Source of the DNA: CAYXZL01 sp964469925
Lineage (GTDB): Bacteria; Patescibacteriota; Gracilibacteria; Absconditabacterales; Absconditicoccaceae
Length of the DNA: 64,000 bases
Direction of reading: 5' to 3'
Assembly: GCA_964469925.1 (NCBI GenBank)
Contig: CAYXZL010000001.1
Coordinates: forward strand, 62,001 to 126,000
A program made the position numbers and the translations under genes. The stretch's first letter is position 1. The number at the start of each line of letters is the position of its first letter. This document shows, piece by piece, positions 53,921 to 61,694 of the stretch. Under the pieces are notes generated by a model that searched no databases, was not told where the DNA came from, and saw only the letters and a list, made by a program, of their open reading frames with translations.

Positions 53921-54313
53921 TTAGTTTCTCTTGGGTCTTTTTCACTTACATCATCCAAACTGTATAGGTGTGTTTTCTTTGATATAGCTAATATCAACTA
54001 CACCTATCTCGTTGATTGCCTTAAAAATGCCATCCCTAGACATGCCAACACCTCTAAAGACGATAGCAACAGTTTTGAGACCAGCTGCATGGGCGTCTTG
54101 CATGATTTGCTTCGTCAAAACCTCAGCAGCGTAGGGGGTATTTTTCTTGGCTCATTTAAAGCCAAGCATTCCAGTCCCACCACCAAAAACCTTATTGCCC
54201 TGATCATCAGTTAAACAGACGATAGTATTGTTTTTCGTGGTCTGGACATGTAACACACCAGAGCTAAGCTTAATATCTTTCTTCTTCTTTACTCTCTTTC
54301 TTACACCTGCCAT
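53921..54313 (-). CDS. rpsK: 30S ribosomal protein S11 (uS11)
   Basis: The 130-residue platform protein has GVLHVQTTKNNTIVCLTD, GMLGFKGAKKNTPYAAE (Gly from TGA), VFRGVGMSRDGIFKAI and the end TPIQFGGCKGKRPKRN, where two Gly are TGA (family: TPxPHNGCRPPKRRR). Its position between rpsM and rpsD is standard. Confidence 0.97.
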
Positions 54314-54366
54314 TGAGACTTCCAATAAGGATAAAGTAGTTATGTAGAGTTATATTATGCTACGTA

Positions 54367-54741
54367 TTATTTCTTCAAGACGGGCCTAACCTTGGATCTG
54401 CCCAGGAGTTTTTTCGCGGTTCTAGCATTCTTTCTTGTTGACTGACCTCTCACAGGCAATCCAAGATTGTGTCTCATTCACCTGTAACATTTGATCTCCT
54501 TCAGCCTCTTTATATTTGCCATCACCTGTCTTCTAAGATCGTTTTCTAAGACCATAGATTTGAAAGTATCAATAATAAGCTTCTGCTCATCATCAGTCAC
54601 GTCTTTAACCTTTTTCATCGGATCTAGTCAAAGACTTGTTATCACACGCATGGACTGAACCCTACCAATACCATAGATCATGGTGAGACCTATCCACAGT
54701 GATTTGTTGTCTGGTATGACGTGCCCCAAAATTCTTAACAT
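54367..54741 (-). CDS. rpsM: 30S ribosomal protein S13 (uS13)
   Basis: The 124-residue subunit-bridge protein starts MLRILGHVIPDNKSLWIGLTMIYGIG (family: ARIAGVDIP...ALTYIYGIG) and has the hallmark CYRGMRHNLGLPVRGQSTRKNAR, whose first Gly is TGA. Basic residues close the protein. It follows rpmJ in the usual order. Confidence 0.97.
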
Positions 54742-54769
54742 CGCTAATTACATAGTTAAGTGAATAAAA

Positions 54770-54922
54770 TTATCCTTGTCTTGCTTTGATCTTAGCATCT
54801 TTTCTGCCCTCTTTCTTTCTCCCTTTCTGGACCAAATAAAGTCTACATGCAGTATGAGACTTGTTTCGCCTCTTCACTACAACATATCCTTTTCTAGCCT
54901 TAAGTGATGATTTAACTTTCAT
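54770..54922 (-). CDS. rpmJ: 50S ribosomal protein L36 (bL36), variant
   Basis: The 50-residue basic protein starts MKVKSSLKARKG and ends KIKARQG, the bL36 signature ends, and sits between infA and rpsM where rpmJ belongs. It is longer than normal (37-38 residues) and keeps only one Cys, so the usual CxxC...C...H zinc ribbon is lost. Zinc-free bL36 paralogs exist, but the insertion in the middle is unusual. Confidence 0.8.
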   Translation of the reverse strand: MKVKSSLKARKGYVVVKRRNKSHTACRLYLVQKGRKKEGRKDAKIKARQG

Positions 54923-54993
54923 TGTGCTAAACAAATTAGGTGCATAAATAACTGTAAGAGAGCCGCCTCGTAGCTAAACCAATTGTGAGGAGC

Positions 54994-55272
54994 TTATTGA
55001 GTAGGCGTTGTATCTGATGTATCAGAATGCGGTATCGACTGGGGACCAGCTTTATACCTATACACAATACGTCATTTACTAATGTCGTAGGGGTTGAGCT
55101 CCACCTGTACCCAATCACCAGGCAGGAGCTTTATATGATTCTTTTTCATCTTTCATCATTTGTATGCCTTAACTTCGAAATCCAGGCTCTGGATCTTGAT
55201 TTTGTACGTTCCATCAGGAAGCATATCAAGAACCTCACCATCACAGACCATGGTTTGTTCATCCTTACCCAT
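54994..55272 (-). CDS. infA: translation initiation factor IF-1
   Basis: The 92-residue OB-fold protein occupies the ribosomal A site at initiation. It has GEVLDMLPDGTYKIKI, then KGGKMKKNHIKLLPGDWVQVELNPYDISKGRIVYRY, matching the family GKMRKxxIRxLxGDxVxVELSPYDLTKGRIxYR with three Gly from TGA. A 20-residue Ser/Thr-rich tail extends past the normal end. Its ATG overlaps the rplU stop by 8 bp. Confidence 0.96.
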
Positions 55273-55588
55273 GCGTTTTGATTGATTTGATAGTTAAAAC
55301 ACTTTGTTGTGGCCTAAATCCTATTTTTCTCTGATATCTGTTTTTCCTCTTAAATTTAACGACATGAAGTTTGTCTCATTGACTATGCTCTGTGACACCA
55401 ATTTCCACATGAGCTCAAGACACATAGGGGCTTCCAACATGTACAGTTTGAGCATCTTTATCAAAAACCGCTAATACAGTATCAACGGAGAAGCTTTTGC
55501 CTTTTTCGTGTTCTATTCTATCCACAACTATCTCACTGTCTTTCTCGACAATATACTGATGTCCCTGAATTTCTATCACTGCGTACAT
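55265..55588 (-). CDS. rplU: 50S ribosomal protein L21 (bL21)
   Basis: The 107-residue protein starts MYAVIEIQGHQYIVEKDSEI (family MYAVIxxGGKQYxVxxGD), has VHVGSPYVSGAHVEI (Gly from TGA) and ends with the basic KFKRKNRYQRKIGFRPQ (family KxRRRKxxRKxxGHRQ). bL27, its usual partner, is not next to it. It opens the unit running through infA to rpsI. Confidence 0.95.
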
Positions 55589-55629
55589 GATGCATATATG
55601 AAGTAGATAAATAATATACTCAAAACAAA

Positions 55630-55893
55630 CTACACAATTTTACCAAGCTGTGACAGTGTATTATATTTCTTTCTGTTTTTTCTATAAGAGTCTGAAACAA
55701 TAGCCCTAATCCTCTGATACCTTCTCGCACCAGGGAAGTCAAAAGATACAAACTTTCTGTACCATTTTGTGCCATAGTGTCTCTGCTTCTTCGCTCTATC
55801 CAATGTCTGAGATGCCCACAATTCTTTCTTGTAGAAAGAGACAATCCTCTCATTGGTATTCAAATCTCCAGTTCTCCAGATAACAAAGCCCAT
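55630..55893 (-). CDS. small basic protein, unknown
   Basis: The 87-residue basic protein has no TGA codon. It starts MGFVIWRTGDLNTNERIVSF and has YGTKWYRKFVSFDFPGARRYQRIR followed by a Lys/Arg/Tyr-rich end. Its size, charge and position between tRNA-Leu and rplU suggest an RNA-binding or ribosome-associated role. It does not match bL27 or any ribosomal protein I can recall. The in-frame region to 55962 overlaps tRNA-Leu, so ATG 55893 is used. Confidence 0.6.
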   Translation of the reverse strand: MGFVIWRTGDLNTNERIVSFYKKELWASQTLDRAKKQRHYGTKWYRKFVSFDFPGARRYQRIRAIVSDSYRKNRKKYNTLSQLGKIV

Positions 55894-55935
55894 AGTAAAC
55901 GATGAGTATAGTAAGATAAAGGTATGCGTGGCGTC

Positions 55936-56020
55936 TGCCGAGAGCCGGACTCGAACCGGCACGGAATGTTATTCCGGCGGATTTTAAGTCCGCTGCGTCT
56001 ACCAATTCCGCCATCCCGGC
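55936..56020 (-). tRNA. tRNA-Leu(UAA)
   Basis: This is a type II tRNA with a long variable arm. The anticodon stem GCGGA/TCCGC holds loop CTTAAAA (anticodon UAA). The T-arm GGTTCGAGTCC is present and the discriminator is A. Acceptor GCCGGGA/TCTCGGC has one G-U pair. Confidence 0.95.
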
Positions 56021-56059
56021 ATCTACGCCGGATTACAGTATACAGTACAAAGGCAAGTT

Positions 56060-56419
56060 TTATGATGCTTCCCCTTTGGTAACAGCGTCATAAATCTTGT
56101 CAAAAACAGCTGGGAAAGCAATCGCTATGTTTGACAACATTTTTCTATCAATGCGAACATTGTGCTGAGTCAGTGTTCCCATAAAGCGAGAGTAACTACT
56201 GCCCTTTTCTCTGAGTGCTGCAGACAATCTCTCAATCCAGAGCTTTCTGAAGTCTCTTTTCTTCGTTTTTCTGTGCACATATGCGTATTGACCTTGTCTG
56301 GTGACAGCCATTCTTAGCTGCTTGTAGACATTCTTTCTTCCCAATCTAAATCACGTTGCGAGTGATCTAAATTTTTTATGTCTTCTTTGTCTCTGCAAAC
56401 CGTTTGTAACTCTTACCAT
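56060..56419 (-). CDS. rplT: 50S ribosomal protein L20 (bL20)
   Basis: The 119-residue 23S-binding assembly protein starts MVRVTNGLQRQRRHKKFRSLATGFRLGRKN, with TGA for the conserved Gly of the (K/T)-G-(Y/F) turn. It has the hallmark KRDFRKLWIERLSAALREKG and YSRFMGTL. It is the last gene of infC-rpmI-rplT, the standard order, with gaps of 5-6 bp. Confidence 0.96.
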
Positions 56420-56425
56420 TGTTGT

Positions 56426-56647
56426 CTATGATGCATAAGGAAGTAAACGAGAGAGCTTGTGAGACTGAGTGTCGGTGAGCTCTTTGCCATAAGGCGATTT
56501 TTTGTGTGTACCACCCTTCTGTTTTTTCAAAAGAAGGTGATTGTTACATGATTTATCAAAAAGGAACTTCTTTTTGTTCTTGGCACCAGTGACCTTGATT
56601 CTTTTCTGTGTTCACTTGTGTGTTTTGATTTTAAACTTCGTAGCCAT
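56426..56647 (-). CDS. rpmI: 50S ribosomal protein L35 (bL35)
   Basis: The 73-residue basic protein starts MATKFKIKTHKGTQKRIKVTGAKN (family MPKxKTxxxAxKRFKxTGxGK, Gly from TGA) and has NNHLLLKKQKGGTHK (family xxHxLxxKxxKRKRxL). It lies between infC and rplT, each 5-6 bp away. Confidence 0.93.
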
Positions 56648-56652
56648 GAGTA

Positions 56653-57207
56653 TTACCTTCCCTTAGGGAATAAAATCAGGAGATATCATCATCATTCTTG
56701 CTTGGGTTTCTGGTCTCGCGTCTTGCTTACGTCTCTTAGTTCATTTTGCATACGCATAATCCTATCGATTACTCTCTGTGCATATATTTTTTCTCTTCAT
56801 TTAAGCTTAGCACTAACTTTGACTGGATTTCACTCAGACAAGAACGCTCTAATTTGTTTCATCTTCAGTGCAAAGTCGTTTTCGCCAATGTTGTAGCTAA
56901 ACTTGACCTGTTTCATCTGGGTCGTTTTTTGCGTTTTCTTCCTCTCTTTAGCTGTTCTTTGTTTCTCGTATAGGTATTTACCTAGATCAACGAGTCTCAC
57001 AGTTGCGATTTTCTCATTGAAATCATAGTGTAGTTGGACGATATCCATGCCCTGCTCCTGACTCATATCAATCACTTTTTGTCTAGGGAAAAGCCCAATC
57101 TTGTTGCTATTTTCATCAACCAATAACATAGTTGGTGCCTTAATTTGATCATTGACAAAGATCGTTTCCTCTCTTTCTTTTCAATCTTTTCTAGGGAATC
57201 AAGCCAT
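56653..57207 (-). CDS. infC: translation initiation factor IF-3
   Basis: The 184-residue factor has the N-domain IFVNDQIKAPTMLLVDENSNKIG (family RINxxIRxxxVRLIDxxGxxxG) and MDIVQL. Its C-domain has KQVKFSYNIGENDFALKMKQIRAFL (family KEIKxRPxIxxHDxxxKxxxxxxFL). The start uses ATG 57207 upstream of two TGA codons; a standard-code reader would begin at 57129 and lose the first strand. The usual AUU start is not used. A Gly run (three TGA) and hydrophobic tail close it. Confidence 0.95.
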
Positions 57208-57285
57208 GAAACGCGGAACAAATAACAAACAAAAAGATAAAAGCTAGCAGATAAGACACAAGCATACAACTATCCAAATGAGATT

Positions 57286-57359
57286 CGCTCCCGGCGGGGC
57301 TCGAACCCGCGTCCTCCTGCGTGAGAGGCAGGCGTCCTAGACCACTAGACCACGAGAGC
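57286..57359 (-). tRNA. tRNA-Glu(CUC)
   Basis: Acceptor GCTCTCG/CGGGAGC, anticodon stem CCTGC/GCAGG with loop CTCTCAC (anticodon CUC) and T-arm GGTTCGAGCCC are all seen. It reads GAG. Confidence 0.94.
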
Positions 57360-57392
57360 ATAGCCCAGGGACCAACCGACTTGTTCCAAGTT

Positions 57393-57466
57393 TACCCCAG
57401 GATGGATTCGAACCATCAACCTACGGCTTAGAAGGCCGTTGCTCTATCCAATTGAGCTACTGGAGC
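57393..57466 (-). tRNA. tRNA-Arg(UCU)
   Basis: The acceptor is GCTCCAG/CTGGGGT with G-U pairs, the anticodon stem ACGGC/GCCGT holds loop CTTCTAA (anticodon UCU), and the T-arm is GGTTCGAATCC. It reads AGA/AGG, the Arg codons used at conserved Arg sites here. Confidence 0.94.
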
Positions 57467-57606
57467 TCATCAACAAGCAAAAAGAAAGTCAGTACCCATG
57501 ACGAGTACCCTAACACAATGCTTCTTACTTGGAGTCAGTGAAAGCCAACTGTCTTATCAACAAGACCAACCATTGCAATGCAAAAAGGTCGCCAGAATTG
57601 TAATGA

Positions 57607-57683
57607 TGGTGGATCCTAAGGGAGTCGAACCCTTGACCTCCTGCGTGCAAAGCAGGCGCTCTAGCCAGCTGAGCTAAGGACCC
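57607..57683 (-). tRNA. tRNA-Ala(UGC)
   Basis: Acceptor GGGTCCT/AGGATCC, anticodon stem CCTGC/GCAGG with loop TTTGCAC (anticodon UGC), discriminator A and encoded CCA are present. Confidence 0.96.
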
Positions 57684-57746
57684 AAAACCAAATCATAACA
57701 CTCACCTTATATATCCCAAACAAGAATACAAGATAAATGTCAAGAA

Positions 57747-57829
57747 TGGGCAGAGTAGGATTCGAACCTACGTAGCCGTGAAGCGGCGGGTTTACAGCCC
57801 GCTGCATTTGACCGCTCTGCCATCTGCCC
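57747..57829 (-). tRNA. tRNA-Tyr(GUA)
   Basis: This is a type II tRNA with a variable arm (CCGCTTCACGG-type). The anticodon loop CTGTAAA gives GUA, the T-arm is GGTTCGAATCC, the acceptor is GGGCAGA/TCTGCCC and the discriminator is A. Confidence 0.96.
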
Positions 57830-57861
57830 ATATACAGTACTCGATACATAACTAAGGACTC

Positions 57862-58107
57862 CTATGTCCCAGCGGACAAGTTGAGTTCAACCACATCGGC
57901 AGTAGAACCCGTACTCAACAGGCCAAACATGAGCAAGAAACCGACAAACATCACCAAAAAGCCAAAGAGAATATAGCCAACCCTCGTGCTTCCAAGATGG
58001 GTTTCCATCCATTCACTGGTGCCAAACCATTCAATAAAGTAGGAGGAATAGTAGACAATAGCGAATCCGATACCAACAATGATCACTCCCAAGAAAAAGC
58101 TCTGCAT
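57862..58107 (-). CDS. small membrane protein, unknown
   Basis: The 81-residue protein contains no TGA codon and has two membrane helices (about 2-22 and 43-65) joined by a loop with FIEWFGTSEWMETHLGS. It lies inside the tRNA cluster, between tRNA-Tyr and tRNA-Gly(UCA). No family is recognised; similar two-helix proteins of this size are common in CPR genomes. Confidence 0.7.
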   Translation of the reverse strand: MQSFFLGVIIVGIGFAIVYYSSYFIEWFGTSEWMETHLGSTRVGYILFGFLVMFVGFLLMFGLLSTGSTADVVELNLSAGT

Positions 58108-58139
58108 GTCACTGCGGTTGCGTTACGGAATAATTCAAA

Positions 58140-58213
58140 AGCGGACAACGGGACTCGAACCCGTGCAAACAGAGCTGAAGTCTGCTATGCTACACCAATT
58201 ACATCATGTCCGC
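58140..58213 (-). tRNA. tRNA-Gly(UCA), reads UGA as glycine
   Basis: Acceptor GCGGACA/TGTCCGC closes without mismatch. The 5-bp anticodon stem GCAGA/TCTGT encloses the 7-nt loop CTTCAGC, so the anticodon is UCA, complementary to UGA. The T-arm is GGTTCGAGTCC. G1:C72, C2:G71, discriminator U73 and C35 are the identity elements expected for bacterial glycyl-tRNA synthetase, and U73 and the GCGG start are shared with tRNA-Gly(GCC) at 144. It is not a tRNA-Sec: the acceptor is 7 bp and there is no long variable arm. This is the adaptor that explains TGA within the genes here. Confidence 0.96.
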
Positions 58214-58241
58214 ACAAGATTTGCGTGATGTAAGGCCGGAT

Positions 58242-58264
58242 ACAAAAAAAGGCACTAGCGTGCA
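58242..58264 (-). terminator. probable terminator after tsaD
   Basis: A short hairpin (GCAC/GTGC, loop of 4) is followed on the minus strand by C and seven U. It lies 66 bp after the tsaD stop and upstream of tRNA-Gly(UCA). The stem is weak. Confidence 0.45.
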
Positions 58265-58329
58265 AACTACCTTATACAAAAAACCTGATGAGAAGTCAAG
58301 GGGATCATGCGACACATTGACCGCTAGGT

Positions 58330-59409
58330 CTAGACAGTGTCTTGGTGTTGCAAGAGCAGTCAGACAAGACCAATCATGGCAGCATTGTCAGTACAATAGG
58401 CAAATGACTGAGGAACATAGAATGAGACATTACTAGACAGGTGCTTACCAGCATATTCCTGTATGTATTCTCTTAGTCTCTTGTTAGCAGATACACCACC
58501 GACGACACCAATACTCCTAGCGTTATAGGCTAATGCCGCCCTAATAAGTTTTTTGCCTAAAACCTCTACTACTGACTCCTGAAATTCATAGGCCAACATA
58601 TCCACTTGTGTTTGTGTAAGTCAAGCAGCAGCAAGAGTGGTGCCTGCCATTCCATGAGTACTGTTGTATGTTCTCATGGTTTCTGCCTGTCTTGATACCT
58701 GTGATTTCAGTCCAGAAAAGGAGAAATCAAAACTAGATTTAGACAAAAAGGATCTTGAAAAAAGTTGCTGAGAAGCTCAATGGTAGTTTGCCGCCTGCTG
58801 ACTAACCCATGGTCCTCACGGGTTAGGTCCACCCAGCATTCTTGATACTTTGTCAAAAGCTTCACCAGAAGCGTCGTCCAACTTTCCTCCAAGCTTTTTG
58901 ATAGCAAAGCGATCAATAAAAAAGAAGTCATCTCATGTTTGGCACTGGTCTTTGGTATCAACCAAGTAAAGGTCGTTGTGTCAACCACTAACACTTAAGA
59001 CAACAAGGGGAAGTAAAATGTCATCAACGCTTCTATCAAGGAAAAGAGACAAGATATGTCCATGAATATGATTGACTCTAATGAGGGGCTTGTGATAATG
59101 GTGAGCAAGAGTGGATGCTACGGATTTGCCAACCAGGAGCGATCAGGGGAGTCATGGCTCTACGGTTACAGACACACTATCGCTTGCTTCTACGGCATCC
59201 CGACCAACAGATGCGATGACTGCTAATAACTGTTCGCTATGAATCCTCGAAGCCAACTCGGGCACAACCCCTCCATAGCGTTGATGCTCGCTAACTTGGG
59301 AATATGATTTCATGATTTCGACCCAAAATTTGTCACCATCGCTGGCAACAACGGCAACGGAGGTATCGTCGCAGCTTGTTTCAATTGCTAGGCTCTTGTG
59401 TGTAATCAT
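58330..59409 (-). CDS. tsaD: tRNA N6-threonylcarbamoyladenosine transferase TsaD
   Basis: The 359-residue ASKHA-fold enzyme transfers threonylcarbamoyl to A37 of ANN-reading tRNAs. It starts with SLAIETSCDDTSVAVV (family LGIETSCDETxxAV), then GGVVPELASRIH, VNHIHGHILS (metal-binding HxxGH), VVLSVSGGHNDLYLV, NPGGPWVS and FDFSFSGLKS, and ends with VVGGVSANKRLR. Many conserved Gly are TGA. Upstream in-frame sequence is not conserved, so ATG 59409 is used. Confidence 0.96.
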
Positions 59410-59468
59410 AAATGAAAGTGCAATAAATAGTGGTAGAAGGCACAGAGGGCACAACCCAACAAGTATGC

Positions 59469-60473
59469 CTAGTGAGAGGGTTTTTTAAAGATAAAATGCG
59501 ACATCTGAAAATGGTCGTATATAGAGCCCTTTTCATGATTAATGAGTTGAAAATTATGATTTTCAAAGAAGTCGATCAAGGTTTGCCAGTCATAATTTCT
59601 GATGTCTATCAAGTTCACCCTTTCATCGGGAAGAAAGTGAATAACCTCTCACCTGAAATTTACGACCGTTTTTTTAGTAAACAAAAAGTAAAACCCAAAA
59701 ACCATTGCTCATGTCGAAGGCTCATTCGAAGTTTCCAAAATCATCTTTCAATGATCGCTTGGTACACCGACTTTGTGCAAAGGAGTAAGATAAAAGTCAT
59801 TTTTGTTTTCATTTCTAAGATAAGAGGAATACCTATCAAAAAGCCTAATCTTCATCTGTGTATCATTGGGGTCTCTTGAAAGAGCGTCAAATCGGACATA
59901 ATCGTCAGGTCTCAGGATATTGTAGAGGGAATCAGTAATGCTTGTCTGATTGAGATTTCCAAAAGTGCGGCCCAAAAAAGAAAAAATATTCATTTCATAG
60001 TGTGATGTGATGTTTCTGATATTGCGGACAAAGTGTAGACTAAAAATATCTGCACATACTAAGTGTATTTTGAGTCATGTAATGTCTTTGAGATTCTCCT
60101 GCGTCAGTTCGAGCATGGATTGAGAGCTGTCGACTCCGATATAAACAAAGTCGAGTCCCTGTTTGGTGAGCTCTATCAATAAAGGCTTTTCTTGGCAACT
60201 ATTCCCACAACCAAGACTAATAAGTGCAAAATGTTTTCCCCTAACTATGTCAATGAGATTCGCCTCAAAGCGTTCAACATAGTCAAAGCCCTTTTTGAGA
60301 TCACTATGGGAAAGTAACGATTGAGAGGGGTCGTTTTTGGGACGAGCACCATAATACTGTTCTGCTCATCACCAAAAGTAAAGAAACTTCTGATCAAGTC
60401 ATCTTTTCTTAAAGTGTTGTATGAGTTCGTCATATGACTCGTTCTCAGAGCCCCACTGTTGAAAAACACTCAT
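59469..60473 (-). CDS. SAM-dependent methyltransferase, EgtD-like
   Basis: The 334-residue protein has a class I methyltransferase core with FALISLGCGNSCQEKPLL (SAM motif I) and VYIGVDSSQSMLEL (motif II acid). SFLGRTFGNLNQ matches the GStIGNf motif of histidine-specific/EgtD-like methyltransferases (Methyltransf_33). The substrate of this branch is unclear. Five to six TGA codons give Gly. Its start lies 11 bp after the HD-protein stop, so the two are probably co-transcribed. Confidence 0.8.
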
Positions 60474-60483
60474 TTACAAAAGC

Positions 60484-61371
60484 TTAATCTGATAAAAAAT
60501 TATAGAGTTCAAACTTGTCATGAGGAGTCTCAGTGAGTACGACGCCAGACTTGAAAACAAATCTTGCAAAAAATCTTTCCCCATCAGTTCGCATTGAGAC
60601 AATGTCGATACACGAATTAAATCTCGGAGAGGAAACGAGTTTCTCAAACCATTGTTTGTCTTCCGATTGCCACACAATTGCATTAGTGTTTTTGTATGCT
60701 AAGAGGTAGGTGTTATGATCAAAGTTATAAAACGTCTGATTAAAAAGGTCGTGTTTGAGGTCCGCAACAGAAAGTAGCTTGTGTTTGTGAAGATATCCTT
60801 GGAATTGTTGCGTTATCTGTTCTATATCAAAGTCTTTGTGTGAGAGAATCTCCCTAAGTGGTTGATAGATGGCCTGAGTTTCAAAAGTCATCCTCACTTG
60901 TTTGTTTGGTTTGAGTCATCCAAGAGTAGAAAGGTTGTGATCTCTGTCTGCAATTTTGAGCAACAAAACCCTGACATCTTTCATGCCCCCAGCTAGGATT
61001 TTCTCTATCTTGTCATTGAATACGACCTCAGGATGAGAAACAAAATAGAGGGGATCTTCGGTGACTGACTCGACCAAAAAGGCAACTGTTGGTCAAAATA
61101 TAGTCACAACATCAGCAATATTAACATCCTCACAGTCCTCTACTGCATCATGGAGAAGAGCCGCAAGGATAAGTTCAATGTCTTGGTATTTTTCGGCCAC
61201 ATCGAGCGACACCGCCATGGGGTGTGTGACATAGGGCAGATTATCATACTTTCTTTTTTGTCATTTGTGTGCACGCATAGAAAAATCTACTGCTTCTATG
61301 ATACTGTCCTGGTAGACTTCATAGTCGGGAAATATATCTCTCAGTCTATGGAGGTAGGTAGCTTTATCCAC
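60484..61371 (-). CDS. RelA/SpoT-type HD-domain protein
   Basis: The 295-residue protein has the HD domain of (p)ppGpp hydrolases: AVDFSMRAHKGQKRKYDNLPYVTHPMAVSL, AALLHDAVEDCED (HD pair near residue 76), FGPTVAFLVESVTED and LLLKIADRDHNLSTL (ND-type last metal ligand region). No synthetase or TGS domain is present, so it resembles a stand-alone hydrolase (MESH1/SAH-like) with a family-unknown C-terminal third. A GTG start at 61371 is the first plausible codon; no ATG precedes the conserved region. Confidence 0.82.
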
Positions 61372-61416
61372 AGCACTACAAACAGGTAAATGACACAAAA
61401 AGAAACCACACCACTT

Positions 61417-61527
61417 CTATCATTTTTTACAAAACAAGCAAGAAGAAAGTCGACCAAGACAAGCTTTTGAGAGTTGTTCTAGGCATGAGCACTCTGTGGG
61501 GAAAGTGCTTTTCTTACAGTATTTCAT
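61417..61527 (-). CDS. possible 36-residue Cys-rich protein
   Basis: ATG 61527 to TAG 61417 gives a peptide with six Cys (KYCKKS, ECSC, KACLG, SSCLFCKKG), with the last Gly from TGA. The open frame extends upstream without ATG for about 30 codons that also contain a Cys and Trp, so the real start may be a non-ATG codon. It lies upstream of the HD gene on the same strand. The Cys spacing suggests zinc binding, but chance cannot be excluded. Confidence 0.35.
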
Positions 61528-61694
61528 TATTTTCTTCTCTCTGTTGCTGATATTCCAGTCTAGACATTGCTGTCGTGGATCATAAAATCATATTGTCTTG
61601 TATGCATACTAACGATCGCTATACACAAAACAATATCTACAGCACTGTATAGTAGGAGTTGGACTTGTCCCACTTTACTACCTTGTCGCTTCGT

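Noticed and set aside
57072..57269. 65-residue minus ORF overlapping the infC start
   Set aside because: Out of frame with infC, which is complete from ATG 57207 in table 25.
57481..57600. possible degenerate tRNA between tRNA-Arg and tRNA-Ala
   Set aside because: A 5-bp GTCTT/AAGAC stem exists, but there is no GGTTCRANTCC T-arm or acceptor pairing.
58140..58213. tRNA-Sec or tRNA-Trp(UCA) interpretation
   Set aside because: It lacks the long extra arm and long acceptor of tRNA-Sec. TGA sits at conserved Gly, not Trp or Cys/Sec, so table 4 and selenocysteine do not fit.
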